NCBI GenBank assembly: GCA_004194705.1
Contig: SADC01000433.1
Coordinates: 1 to 64,000, forward strand
DNA: 64,000 bases
Source of the DNA: Ditylenchus dipsaci
Taxonomy: Eukaryota; Nematoda; Chromadorea; Rhabditida; Anguinidae
Reading direction: 5' to 3'
Part shown: positions 12,327 through 23,818 of the stretch, in pieces
Numbering within the stretch: position 1 is the stretch's first letter
How the letters are laid out: each line of letters begins with the position of its first letter
The notes under the pieces: model-generated
Databases searched by the model: none
The model's input: only the letters and a program-made list of their open reading frames with translations
Told to the model about the DNA's origin: nothing
Program-made: the position numbers and the translations under genes

Positions 12327-12753
12327 TTAATTTTTTTCAACATAAACATGAGCAATTAGGATCAAGAAATTTGCAGAGTCCACTAGCATATCCTTGTTCT
12401 TCAATGCTCCACTTGTACAATGCAGGTTGCAGAGAACGGTAATTGCTAGTTCACAGCCTTTAAAAAAATTTACGTTCAAAATATTAAATTTTACAAAGAA
12501 ATCTTACCATGTCCTAAACCAAAATTAACAGGAGGATCACCATGTCGACACCTAAAAACTTTTTATAAAATGAAATAAGAAGTAGACGAAAGAACAATTG
12601 CGTTCTGTGAAAATCAAGTGCACCTTTGTAATATCAATGTTTTCAGCTTAAAATGTGGCTCGGGACACTAACATTCAGTAATATTTGCAGAGAAGGAAGG
12701 CATACAGGTTTATCTTCCTCTTCTTTGCCTCATCCTCAAAGTCTACCCTCCCT
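12327..12753 (-). CDS. Three 3' exons of an unrecognised gene
   Basis: Three small exons join with matching phases: 12706-12753, 12508-12551 and 12327-12457. Acceptors are GATCAG, TTTTAG and TAAAG; donors GTATGC and GTAAGA. The spliced reading is GRVDFEDEAKKRKINL, then CRHGDPPVNFGLGHG, then CELAITVLCNLHCTSGALK, and ends LILIAHVYVEKN-stop. The start lies upstream (higher coordinates) and was not found. Cysteine-rich middle with a hydrophobic stretch near the C-terminus; family unknown. Consistent phases over three exons argue that this is real. Confidence 0.55.
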
Positions 12754-13426
12754 CTGATCAAAATTTTCTTTTTTTTTACTTTCAAAAGCCCCCTGTTTTC
12801 TTTTGCGCTTCTTGCTGTCGGCTAAGCTTAATAAAATATGGTAGTAGCTTCCAAACGTCCTTTATTTAAAGATTTGTCTTTTATTTGGGACCTCAAATTT
12901 ATTTGAGATTTTTGAGATCTCACGTCGAAGTCGTTATTTTTGGCACTCAAACCCTAACAAGCACTGGATAAGATGACACTTTTTGACCACACGTCCTTTA
13001 TTTTATGAAAATGTCCTTTACTTTGAAATTTTCATTTGGAAGCCCTGTAGTAGCGCTTGTCAACACCGCTGACAAATTTAAAAATGCCTCTTCCTAAACT
13101 TTTTAAAATATGACAAATTCAAATACCAAACTGTCAATTTCGGTCGAGGAATATCACACTTTGAAATGTGGATGGCTGTTATGATTTTACAAAATTTTCA
13201 AAGATATCGTGAAACGTTTGATGAATGACCTTCTAAAAACAAGATTTCCCTAAAGTTTATTTTCGAATGTGATTTTAATGGCATATTTTGTTGACCACCC
13301 GAATCTGGGGTGCAAAGTTGTCAGTGACAAAAAACTTTTTGAGATGTTCTTAAAGACACGCTCTACAGTAACTCCCTGAAAACTACTTTTTTAGAAGTGC
13401 TCAAAACCTTGTAGAGTAATCGGCTA
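12754..13426. other. No gene recognised
   Basis: AT-rich, possibly including upstream exons of the preceding gene, but none I can defend. Confidence 0.4.
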
Positions 13427-14328
13427 AAGTGCATTACGAGCAGTCATAAGCGTACTCAGGGAACTAGCGGGGTCTATCTGGGCTATAGACCCCCCCCCCC
13501 ATCGGGATTTTTTTAGCCTTTTTTCGTTTTTTTCAGCCTTATTTTGGTTTGTATGCCAGTTTAGCCCCCCCCCCCCGTCAGGATTTTTAGCCTATTTAGC
13601 CCCCTCCCCCCGTCAGAAACCCTGGGTACGCCTATGCGAGCAGTCCACCCAAACTGACCCAAAATGACGTTTTATTGATGATTTTAAAGGGGAGGGGACT
13701 TCTACGGCTACTTAGTAAGTAGCCGTAAAGTACCCGAAAAGTAGCCGTAGAGGTCTCCCCCCCCCCCCTTTAATACTTTTAACGTATACAAAACATATTT
13801 TTAGGTGGAGGAAGGCAATTTACGAAACCTTTCTTTCACTGAAAATCGCATTTTTCCTTGGGGGATCAAAGTAAACCACTCTGAAAAGGTACTTACATAC
13901 CTTAAAAAGATGAGATTTGAACACAGTTTTGTCAACTGGGCCTACCGCATAAAGAAACTCTGGTATGCATACATTTTGTATACATCCAGAGTCACTTTCG
14001 AGTGATTTGTGTTTAAGGTATGTGGGAGTGTGCATCTCAACTCCAAGCCATCAAGCCCCCTGTGCCCCCGAAGGGCAAGACTTATGATCAAAAATGTACA
14101 TAAAATGTACTTAGAGACTTTTTTCGCCAAAACAGGGTAAAAACCACTGAATAAGGTATCCGAGTACTCTACAAAACTGACAAAAAGTCAATTTTGAGTA
14201 ACAAAATTGATTGGAAGTGGTCTTCCTCTACTCAAAAACGTGTTTTCTACACGTTAAAAACGTTAAAACATCAAAAAACACCATTTTGAGTCGATTTGGA
14301 TGGACTGCTTATAGTGCACTCCAGCCGA
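13427..14328. mobile_element. Large fold-back element (GGCTAAAGTGCATTA), copy 1
   Basis: Outer ends CGGCTAAAGTGCATTACGAG and TATAGTGCACTCCAGCCG are inverted copies, as are the inner arms (CCAAACTGACCCAAAATGACG / CATTTTGAGTCGATTTGG). A CTCTGG repeat sits in the centre (13940-14110). Copy 2 is 34323-35407. A smaller element is nested at 13446. Confidence 0.75.
13446..13635. mobile_element. Nested MITE with 9-bp target duplication
   Basis: Ends AT AAGCGTACTCAGGG / CCCTGGGTACGCCTAT with CGAGCAGTC on both sides (13437-13445, 13637-13645), which interrupts and duplicates part of the host fold-back arm. The interior is C-rich (CCCCCCCATCGGGA). Confidence 0.75.
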
Positions 14329-14499
14329 GTAAACATTTCGACATAAAAGAGTCGATATAAAAATTAAAAGAATTTCATTTTCAATAAAGATCATTAAAAA
14401 ACACACGAAAAATTCAAAAACACTATTGAAAGAATCTATGTGGTCCTGCGCACATTCAAACCTTTGAAATTGAGATGATTAGGAAGAGACTAGATCCTT

Positions 14500-14758
14500 C
14501 AATTTTTTAGTTTTTAGCCTCTCGATAACGCCGCCAATTTTTAAAAAAATCGGCGGCGTTGTATCGAGAGGCGCGGGTCTTACCGGCAAAAGTTTAAACT
14601 TTTTCAGAAATGATTGGCAGAATCGGAATCTGTACGATATTTCTGATAAGACTGCCGAATCAGGTTCAGCAAAAGGTTTCAAAAATAGAGTTAAAAAAAG
14701 TGTCGGATCCTAGGCGGGAACGAACTTGAGGGGGTGCCGTTATATTGAGAGTTGACTG
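14500..14758. mobile_element. pogo-type fold-back MITE
   Basis: Left CTCTCGATAACGCCGCC, right TTATATTGAGAGTTGACTG followed by TA (14759-14760). Carries the family string TCCTAGGCGGGAACGAACTT. Confidence 0.7.
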
Positions 14759-14760
14759 TA

Positions 14761-15530
14761 ATAATAAAAATTTACACTTTTTCTTTGGTCTTTTCAGCTT
14801 GACCTGCAGTGTACAACACATTTGTAGAAAGTAAAAATAATATACTAATCATTAGTAGAGCCATTCAAGTGTTTATTACAAATAAGGGTATAATTATGTT
14901 TATTTCGATAAATTTTAAAAACAGTGAACGAACTAATAGTTATTAGAAACAAATAGTCAATACTATTTGAGCAATATCTTGTATCTGATCGCTAAACGTT
15001 TTGTAGGATGAGAATGAGAATATTATAAAGGGCAATATAACAGACAACAAAAATCTATCAATCAAAAATTAAAAGCGATTTTTATCTATAATTTCCATTA
15101 AAATTCTTGCGATTATTTAAAAAATATAAATGTTTTAAAATCTAACTTGAAAAATTATAAAATTTAGAGTTTTATTTTTAAGATTTCATTTTTTATTGCT
15201 ATTGCGGCAATTTTGTGAACAAAAACTGTACGTAGTTTGTGAATATGGTCACATGGGCCCTATTGACCTTGAGAGGCATTATTTTAGCTTGGTCCCCCCT
15301 GTTTTTTTTTGTTAAAAAATTACTTGGTCCCTCCTGTTGTTTTAAAGTGATCATGGTTAAGGTGACTGTCAAAATTCAAATTACGCTCAAGACAAAAATA
15401 TTCAAACGTTGAACTATTTTTTTTGGCTTGTTTGATCATTTCTAGGGGCAATTTGGGTCGCTGATTCAGAATCTGGCGTCAAAAAAGTCTAATTACCTCT
15501 AAACTGGCCAATCAAGCCACAAAATAGTGT
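14761..15530. other. Very AT-rich, nothing seen
   Basis: No coding frame or element end recognised, apart from a repeated TTGGTCCC(C)TCCTGTTG motif near 15290-15345. Confidence 0.5.
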
Positions 15531-15532
15531 GC

Positions 15533-15625
15533 CCCTACATGGGATTGAACCTGCAACACCAAAACAACACCATTTTGGGCCAAAAAACGCAAACGCTTAC
15601 GCACTGCACCATGAAAGCCACTTTT
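15533..15625 (-). repeat. tRNA-like (SINE-type) sequence
   Basis: On the minus strand an A-box-like TCATGGTGCAGTGCGTAAGC is followed about 40 nt later by the B-box GGTTCAATCCC. No full cloverleaf; best read as a tRNA-derived SINE head or a worn tRNA copy. Confidence 0.45.
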
Positions 15626-15974
15626 TCAAACCTAAATGGCTTGACTAATTTGACTAATTTCAATGTTTAGTTTGCTAATTCTCAAAAATCGGCTCAAGAT
15701 GCAATGCTATACAATGTCACAATCGATAGATTACAATTAGCTCCACCGATTGCAATACAAATTAGCGTGACACATTGACTCTAGCTCGAGAAAAGTCAAA
15801 AAGAAACAAAAAAGAGTGTGACTTACTCAGTCCAGATACTATATAAAGATTAGTGAATATTGAGGTGAATTCAAACAATGTTAACATATATAGGAACAAA
15901 AATTTTGGTAAATTTTTAAAAGAAAAGGAAATTTTTTTATCCATCACTAATATTTTTTAAAATTAAAAAAATTT

Positions 15975-16157
15975 GTACGCTATATCGAGGGTCATTTCAT
16001 TTCTCGGAACTGATCAAGGTGTACGTTATATCGAGTGTACGATATATCAAATGTCAAGTGGTTTTCATTTTAATCTGACCTACCAAATGCACGTCAGCTG
16101 TACGTTATATTGGAAGTGTACGCTATATCGGCTCTACGTTATATCGAAGGTTGACTG
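15975..16157. mobile_element. pogo-type element, left end missing
   Basis: Several TACGYTATATCGA units ending in ATCGAAGGTTGACTG. Its terminal TA (16158-16159) is also the left TA of the next element. Confidence 0.7.
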
Positions 16158-16159
16158 TA

Positions 16160-17166
16160 CAGTCAAACCTCGCTATAGTGGCACTCTCTGGGACCGGCCT
16201 TAGGGTGCCACTATAGCGAGGTGCCACTATATTAGGGTGCCATTATAGCGAAGGGTGCTGGACCGAAACAATTTGCAAGTGCCACTATATCGAGGGTCAA
16301 TACTAAAACAGATCAATTGAATGTCAAATACCAAGTTTTTAATATGTAAAACCTTTTTTGACCCAGATTCACTTTTTTGTGATTTTTTAACTAAACAGAA
16401 TCTCGATAAACTGAGTAGTTACCCATTTCAAGGTGAATGATCTTGAACGATTTGTGAAGAGTGAAACCTGGTTAAGACTCATTAACAGCTTCGAAGAAAA
16501 CATGTTACGTTATGCAAGTTTCGAAACTTAAGAGAAAGTCACGTGACTAAAGAACGACACTATTACGAAAAGGACACTTTTTCGATTCACCAGAAGAATT
16601 CGCAAATGCAATTAACAGTCTACGAATGTATACCGGTGACGACTTTGAGGGTTTCCTTTGATGTATTTTGATAGTTTCGACTGGTATGATATTTGAATAA
16701 AGGGCATATTAAAAGTAGTAAAAAAAACCCCCTTTAACAGCTGTAACTGATGCTTCGACATTAATTGTACCCACAGGTAGCTCGCACTCTATAGATAACC
16801 CTAACCCCACAGATAACCCGCACCCATAGATAACCCGCTCCAGCGTATAACCCGTGTGTTATACGCTGAAATTTAGGGTAGTATCAAACAAGAACAAACG
16901 AGACTGAAAAAAAATTTGAAAAAGAAGTGAATAATGAATGCATAAAAATTTTTCTTACAGCTTTTCTTGTTTGACTTTGAAGGTGCCACTATATTGGGAG
17001 TAAATTTATAACTCGGGACTAAATAAAGTGCCACTATAATGGAAGTGCCACTATATCGAGGTGCCACTATAGTGGGATGTCAGTTTGCCTTATTCAAGGC
17101 AAAACCAACCAAATCGGTCCCAGGGTGCCACTATAGTGGGAGTGCCACTATAGCGAGGTTCGACTG
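16160..17166. mobile_element. 1-kb pogo-type element
   Basis: Starts CAGTCAAACCTCGCTATAG and ends CTATAGCGAGGTTCGACTG with TA on each side (16158-16159 and 17167-17168). Subterminal GGTGCCACTATA units recur at both ends. The ~650-bp middle is unrelated to the TIRs and has no open frame I can identify. Confidence 0.8.
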
Positions 17167-17766
17167 TATTGAATAATAATATCGTAAGGTTACAATTAGA
17201 AAAAATACAGAAAGTTACATCTTGAATGGCATTTTTCTTAAACAAAAATAAAGTTTCAGATAAACAAAAAGTACCATTTTAAATTTCTCATTTTTTAAAT
17301 GCGTGTCAAATAGTCGTGATATCTGTACCATAAGGTGAAAACAGTCAATTTAAGACATATATTTTTTCTGATTTTTCTGGGCTTCGTGGTAAGATCTATT
17401 TCTGAACAAAAAATGATACTTGATGCTAAAAAAGTAATATTGATGATATTTCAGAGGACTGCTGACGTGTTGTTCACGTGTTATTTCTGCACTAAAAATG
17501 TGACTTGAGTGTGAAAAAGTGGAAGTTTCAGTGATAGGCAGAGAACCTTGTCAATAACATTTTTTATCTTATTAAGATTAAAACGGATTAGGCAATAACT
17601 TATGCAAAAGTTTAAAACTAACATTTCCGGATATTTGCTTTGTAAACTGTAAACTAGACTATAGAAAAGTAAAAACAAATACATTCTAAAGTAAGACTTA
17701 TTCTAGGCAGGACGTTTACTGGCTTGTGTCTCCTTGTCTTAGCCCCTCACCATAAATTTGTCCAGA

Positions 17767-17836
17767 GGTGGTAGCGTAGTGTAATGGCAGCACGTTGGCC
17801 CGATAATCCAAAAGAGCTGGTTCAATTTCAGCCACC
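17767..17836 (+). tRNA. tRNA-like sequence, probably pseudogene or SINE head
   Basis: 70 nt with an acceptor stem GGTGGT/GCCACC (one wobble), an A-box-like TAGCGTAGTGTAATGGCAG, a short anticodon stem TTGG/CCAA around CCCGATAAT (GAT anticodon, Ile, if functional), and a good T-arm GCTGG-TTCAATT-TCAGC. The oversize anticodon loop and lack of U33 argue against a working gene. Confidence 0.5.
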
Positions 17837-18014
17837 ATTTTTCTCTGGACAATCAATCCGATAAAACCTGACCAATTGAAATAATGAGCTTATGTAGCTC
17901 ACGTATCAGCTGTAAATCTATTTTTGTTGGAACATTTAGAACAAAATTGGTACTTGTTAAGCTGCCCCCTTGTGAAAAAGAGAGTATTGCAAATACTATT
18001 TGAAGTAGGAGTAC

Positions 18015-18187
18015 TAATTACGCATTTTAGGTTTTTAGGCAAGGGTAGGCCAGCATATGTTAAGAGTGTTTAGATTTTAGGAGAGTTAGGACTGACTCAA
18101 AGGTGCAAAAATTACGAAAAACATGATTGAGTCTTTTTTAGCATATGCTGGTCTACCTTTAACTAAGCCTCACCTTAAATGCGTAAT
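18015..18187. repeat. Fold-back repeat (GTAGGCCAGCATATG family)
   Basis: AAGGGTAGGCCAGCATATG on the left and CATATGCTGGTCTACCTTT on the right. Half or worn copies occur near 29875, 49300, 51500 and 61665. Confidence 0.7.
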
Positions 18188-18710
18188 GGAGTGGTTTGAG
18201 CCAAAAATACTCTATGGGTTTTTTTGCAATAGTCTTTCAAATACGACTATTACTTAAAGTAGTACTTGCGATACTACTTTTTTCAAGGATATTGGATGGG
18301 GGAGGTTTAGCTGGCCAGCCGTACAAGTACCTTGAAATATAGTATTAAAGGTGCATGCTTATGTGATCAGAATCGGTGTCAGCTTATTTAAAAAAATTCC
18401 TAATCATTGAGATTTTTTGTACGGATTTTTCAACTTGTTTTCAAAACTATGCCCTTTCAAGGGTAGATATCAGGAGTGCGTCGAAATTCCGAAATCTATT
18501 ACTTTTGAGTTCCGAAATCCGAATTCCAATTCTGAAAGTTCTCTAAATTTATAACTTCAAAAAAATAAAATGATAAAAACAAAAACAAACTTCCTAGTTG
18601 TAAATAAATTTAGAACTGCTCTCCACCAATATAACAGGTTTTTGTACTTTGTTTTCACGGAAGGAGGAATAAATAATCATACTAAATAAATTAAAAATGA
18701 GTATTATATA
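18188..18710. other. Upstream of SLC22 gene; no separate gene
   Basis: AT-rich. Contains a stretch (18395-18450) resembling the interior of the TTAA element at 56862 (ATTTTTTGTACGGATTTTTC). No promoter motif I would defend. Confidence 0.4.
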
Positions 18711-18794
18711 GTGTTTTGTAAACATCCTTATAACTTTGCATACTTCCAGAATTTTTATTGCCAACCTAGGGTGCAGTCAACACTATTTTATACG

Positions 18795-21700
18795 ATGAGC
18801 AATTGGTCGAAATACCTGTCTTCCATCATTGCTTCTACCAATCGTTTTCATTGGATGGTGGGGCTGTGTTGGCAACTCTCATTCTTCTTCAGTGTCCAAC
18901 AAATATTTCCTATATTTAGCTCTTATGTTCCACAGTGGCGTTGTATCCACAATGGCTCCATTGCGCTCTCGCAGTTTAATCGTGACTGCGCTGAGTTTGA
19001 ACTTTGCAAAGGGTCAAGCTTTATTCAGTTTGAGAACAATTTGTTTTACTCAGCTGCCATAGAATACAACTGGGTCTGCGGGCCAACCGCCTATTTAGCC
19101 TCTTTGTTTGCTCAGTTGCAGTTTGTGGGTGTATTAGTTGGTACGCTGTTATTTGGCAGTTTGTCAGATTTTTATGGACGGAAGCCTGTTTCTATTATTG
19201 GATTGATTATTGGAATTTTAAGTTTGATATTATCAGGTGCTACTTTTGATTTATTTTCTAATTACAATTCTTCGATTTTAAATTATCTCATTGCTATGAG
19301 TTTTTGACATACTTTATCAAAAAAATTCCATATTTTACAACGACTCTAAGATGAGCTACTAAACAAACTGTAACCAAGGAAAATCACTTTATATCAGAAA
19401 AGTAACTAAACTAATATTTAGGAAAGGTATTTCAGAAGCCCACACAGTTAAAAGTTGTATTTATTGCTGTTTTTTTAAAAAAGGCGCCAATTTTTTTGAG
19501 ACAAATCCGGTATATGCTGTCCTCTCTAATACCCCCCCTTCTCGATTTTTTACTAGGATTTCAGAGTTAGGGTCATTTTTGATTTACAATTTCAAGATTT
19601 TTAAGGGATTGAAAAATAATTCGCCTGGGGGGATTAATAGAGCATATACGGTATATGGGTTGAATAATGTCTATTTAGTCGCCTCTCGATCAGTGCTGTA
19701 AATCGCACCGGTGCGGCACCGGCAACGGCCGCACCGGACACCGGCCGCACCGCCGGTGCCCGGTGCCAAAAATTTGAAGGCTGGTGCTCGGTGCGGTGCC
19801 CAGTGCCAAAATTTTCCAGGCCGGTGCCCGGTGCGGTGCCGCTGCCGAAATTCCAAAATTTACAGCACTGCTCTCGATATAATGAACACCTGATATAAGG
19901 GAATTTCGCATAATAGACCCCTGAGGCCGGTCCCTAGAAGGTCTGGGTCTGTATAACGGACTCTTGATATAACGGACCCCTGAAGTCGGCTTCTTTGGCG
20001 GTTTGTCGTATGAAGAAAATTATTTTAGTCGGTATTTATGTTTACCTTCAAAAATAAAAAAAAATTGTAAACTAGGCTGTAAAAAATCATAAAATTTTTT
20101 TTAAAGAAATATAAATTTTAATTAATTTTACCCAATCGTTTCAGGTTTTGCAATACAATGGCAGGTGGTTATGATACTTCGATTTTTTGTTGGATTTTCG
20201 ATTGGCTCTATTGTAGTAGTATTCACATACACTTCCGAGCTACTGCTCCCTGAACAAAGGATGCCGATGAGAGCGTTTTTTAACTGGTTGGATAGTAATA
20301 GCTTGAAATAGTTTTCAAAATGTATTTAGGGAGTTGCTAGACTTATGCTTACAATAGTCTGCTTTTTATTTCCGCATTGGAGGACAGCAAGTATCGCATG
20401 TGCAGTATGCAGCCTCCCAGCCTTATTACTTGTAATTTTGGTGTTTCCTGAAAGTCCAACCTTTTTGCATAGTGTGGTAACGAAAAATTTTAAAAGTTAA
20501 ATTTTCAATAGCTTGCATAAAACAGGGGAAATTGGAACAAATGAGAGCAAATGAAAAAAGAATTGCATGGATTGGTGGCGTAAAATATCAAGAAATGGAA
20601 TACGAGTGTGTAGTCGAGCAACAGTCCTTTTTGTAAGTTCAAAAAGTGTAAAAAAATGTTTTTGCTTTGAAATAATTTTTTATTACGTAAGCTTGTTGAT
20701 ATACAATATATATTTAATGGCTACAAAGTGTATTAAAATTGGTTGTAATTCTTTTCGACCACGAAATGGTACTTTTTCTGCCCCAAATTTGAAAAAGCCC
20801 TTTTCTCGGCAAAATTTCATCAATTTTGATTTTTTTTAAATTATCTTGTAGCTCTGGATTTCAGATTTCTAGCAAGCCAATGACTAACTTAGAAAACCTT
20901 GAAAAGTTGTAGAAAAAAGCCTTTAAATAAGGCAAATTTTTTCAAAAATTCAGTCCATTCAACGAACTATCCTTGCAACTTTTTAAAACTTTATTTGGTT
21001 AAGTGAAAACAAGTTAGAAATCTGAGATTCACAGCTACAAGATGGTTGAAAAAATACAAATTGGTTAGAAAATCACCAAAAACAAAGGCTTCTCTATTTT
21101 GGGGCAGGAAAAGAGCCTTTTGAGGCGAAAAAGGGGGTTATTTCGGGGTCGAAAAGTATTTCAAACATTAAAATTACGCTTTAAAACACTCACTTGATTT
21201 GACCGATTTTATTGGAAATGCAAGCAAAGCAAACAACTCAGAATTTCGAAGTGCATTAAAAAAAACTGCTACCAGAGAATTTCCAATATTTTTGGAATTG
21301 ATATTTGTCTGATAGTGGAAAAAAACGAATAGCGCATTCAACAGTATTTTAACAGGATCTGTCCTGTTAAAATACTGTTGACAGATCATGTTAAAATACT
21401 GTTGAATGTGCTATTCGTTTTTTCCACTATCAGACAAATATCAATTCCAAAAATATTGGAAATTGTCTGGTAGCAGTTTTTTTAATGCACTTCGAAATTC
21501 TATATTTTGTGGAACAGCATTTTTAATAAGGTCTAAATGTTTATTCTTTGCTGCATATTTATTATTCGAAATTTTCCAATAAAATAGGTCAAAATTACAT
21601 TTTTATGAACCCAAAATTTTAATTGTATGTCAATATTTTTTGTTTCAAATTTATGCTCCTTAGCTGCAAGATGACATATAACATTTTTGTAAGTCACAAA

Positions 21701-23250
21701 AACTCATTTAAAATGACAATGTTAACTCTGATTTTTTTTCTGAATCACCCTGTAATTATAGCAATTTATAGCACGCTTTTAAAAAACAAGTCACTTTGCC
21801 AGCGCGTTTTGGTTCTTTGGACAATGTGGTAAGTATTAAAAAAAACAAGTGTTAGATATTCTTTTTAGCATTCTTTTTAAAGGTTCACTGCAGCTATTTG
21901 CGCCTATGCAACTGATTTAAATAGTTCAACTATTAGCGGGAATTTGTTCTTAAACCAGGCTTTTTTCGCAATTATCCTTATTATTTCTAAATTTGTAAGT
22001 CATAGTTATTTATACGTATACAAAAAATAAAATATTTAGTTTCTAATACCCTTTGATGCCTTTAGTTTTAGTCGTAGAAATTTGCATCAATATTCTCAAT
22101 TAGCAGCCATAATCTGTTTTGTACTTCTTACTTGTCTTTTGCTCATCGACAAACAGGTAAGTGCGAAACAGGTAGGGTCACATTTCATATCGCTAAATTT
22201 CATTTCGCGATATTTCATTCATTTTCTATGACTTTTTTAGACAGTTCAAAAAAAAATCACCGTCTGATAGCTTAGATTTCGGGTTACAAAGTAGTATTTT
22301 TTGAGGTAAAGTTTGACAAAATCTTGGCTTACGGGCTGCCTTTTGGTGAAAAGCTTGTTTCAGTGGGGGCGTTTAAAAAAAAGTGTTTTTGACCAAAAAG
22401 CCAGCCGGCAGGCCAATATTTATGCCAATATATTCAAACCACGGCTCGAAAAGTAGCATTTTGTAGTCTGAAGTTTTAGCTATCAGATGGTAAAAACTTT
22501 TTTTGAAATGTCTGAAAAAAGTCAGAGAAAATAAATGAAATATCTCGAAATGTAATGTCGCGATATGAAATGTGACCCTACCGCAAAATATATTTATCAT
22601 AAAAAAATAAAGCAAGTACATTTGTTATATAGGGATTAGTCATTTTAATTGTCAACACACTAGGAATGGTGTTTATTCAATATACATGGGATGCGTGTTT
22701 TCTATGTGCTATTGAAGGAATTCCCACAGGCTTAAGATCTACCTCCATTGCTACATGTAACTTAGTGGAAGGAATCGGGGAGTGCTAGCTCCAACTGTAC
22801 GTTAAAGTTAGAATTTAAAATTTATTAGTCCTTATAAGTTACCAGCACAGTATAGCTCAGTGAATTTTTTTTTAAGTAAAATTTTTCTACTAATTTTTCT
22901 TAGTGCGTGAGTAATATAAGTTTCGAGCCAAAATCAATCTACTTTTGACATATTTTTAAAAGTTCTGAAGTCGAATAAAGAGACAGACTTAGAAAAATTC
23001 GTAACTATCAGAAAAACTTAAATTTCTGTTGCTTATAAACAAGACTATTTAGTTAGCCTTTCTGAATACATTTTGGGCTCCAAGTGTGTATTTAACTGTT
23101 ACTATTGTTGGATCTATTTGTCTATTTATTTCTTATCAATGGCTGGTTGAGACAAGAGGGATCGACCTTAACAATGTTAAATTAAACGAGGAAGCTGTTG
23201 TCAATAAATCACACTTAAAACCAAGAGAAAGCTGCAGTGAAAGAAAATAA
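18795..23250 (+). CDS. SLC22-type organic ion transporter (MFS)
   Basis: Predicted plasma-membrane solute carrier of the organic cation/anion transporter (SLC22) family. Nine exons: 18795-19299, 20145-20286, 20330-20476, 20526-20632, 21772-21828, 21883-21994, 22040-22156, 22633-22796, 23053-23250; about 515 aa, normal for SLC22. After TM1 comes the family's long Cys-containing outer loop ending EYNWVCGP; then MFS motif A, GSLSDFYGRKP; then RFFVGFSIGSIVV and YTSELLLPEQRMP (TM4-5); VFPESPTFL before the cytoplasmic loop; and WLVETRGIDL at the usual 'PETKG' site. Most phases match. Two exon joins need one extra base each, at 20330 (GGG) and near 22777 (GGGG, for GIG.VLAPT). An in-frame upstream Met exists at 18711. 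Exact substrate cannot be inferred. Confidence 0.9.
19507..19651. mobile_element. CCGTATTT-family MITE, degenerate
   Basis: CCGGTATATGCTGTCCTCTC at left, AATAGAGCATATACGG at right. In SLC22 intron 1. Confidence 0.55.
19691..19870. mobile_element. hAT-type MITE (CAGTGCTGTAAAT)
   Basis: 13-bp TIR CAGTGCTGTAAAT / ATTTACAGCACTG and perfect 8-bp duplication CTCTCGAT (19683-19690, 19871-19878). The GC-rich interior repeats CCGGTGCC. It split a pogo-like sequence (CTCTCGAT|ATAATGAACACC) in SLC22 intron 1. Confidence 0.9.
20747..21160. repeat. Fold-back repeat in SLC22 intron 4
   Basis: CTTTTCGACCACGAAATGG..TTTCTGCCCCAAA on the left is mirrored by TTTTGGGGCAGGAAAAG..TTCGGGGTCGAAAAG on the right, and the inner arms (CTTGTAGCTCTGGATTTCAG / CTGAGATTCACAGCTACAAG) also pair. 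Confidence 0.7.
21241..21503. repeat. Near-perfect fold-back in SLC22 intron 4
   Basis: About 120-bp arms, from AGAATTTCGAAGTGCATTAA to TTAATGCACTTCGAAATTCT, with AGTATTTTAACAGGATCTG at the turn. High arm identity suggests a recent element or recent inverted duplication. Confidence 0.8.
22171..22582. repeat. Fold-back MITE in SLC22 intron 7
   Basis: Ends GGTAGGGTCACATTTCATAT / ATATGAAATGTGACCCTACC. Target duplication not clear. Confidence 0.75.
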
Positions 23251-23480
23251 ATGTTTTTGTAAATATGAACGATTTTTTGATTTATAATGTAATAAAAGTT
23301 TTTATAGCCTTAAATAAGAATTCTTCTTATTTTTTCGTCTTAGTCCTTCCTGTTGCGGGGAGACTAGCTTACATTACGAGTGAGTCTTATTTAATAGCTC
23401 AGAACCCATTTTGGAGTCAATCTTTAGCTTTTAAACTCTAAAAAAACTTTGTACGTGCTTTGATACAATTCTTCAAGTTA

Positions 23481-23727
23481 CCGTATTTCCTTTAATAAGC
23501 GCCCCCGCTCTAAGCGCCCCCCCCTCGACTTCGAGGGTCTGGATCTCAGTGTAGAAGCGATATTTTGCAAAGCTGTTTCATACGTTTTCTTAACTCCCGC
23601 GAGCTCTACCGATTCCACTTTTAAGATTTTGGTTGAGCACCCAAAAATCTCGAAATCGAATTCCAAATTTTTCGATTTTCGGGGTTTGAAAAAAAAGCGC
23701 CCCGGGGGCTTATTAGAGGAAATACGG
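23481..23727. mobile_element. CCGTATTT-family MITE
   Basis: CCGTATTTCCTTTAATAAGC to AATACGG with TA on both sides (23479-23480, 23728-23729). Subterminal GCGCCCC and a long inverted match between halves. Confidence 0.85.
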
Positions 23728-23818
23728 TATACATAGAAAATATATAAATAAGTAATATAAATAAGTAATGTTGCCATAATTATTTGCTCTATAATAAAAA
23801 GGTGAAGCAAAGGCAGCG

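Noticed and set aside
17767..17836. Functional tRNA-Ile
   Set aside because: Acceptor and T arms are good, but the anticodon loop is too long and lacks U33.
19671..19911. Arg/Pro-rich frames at 19671-19911
   Set aside because: They come from the GC-rich CCGGTGCC repeats of the hAT MITE.
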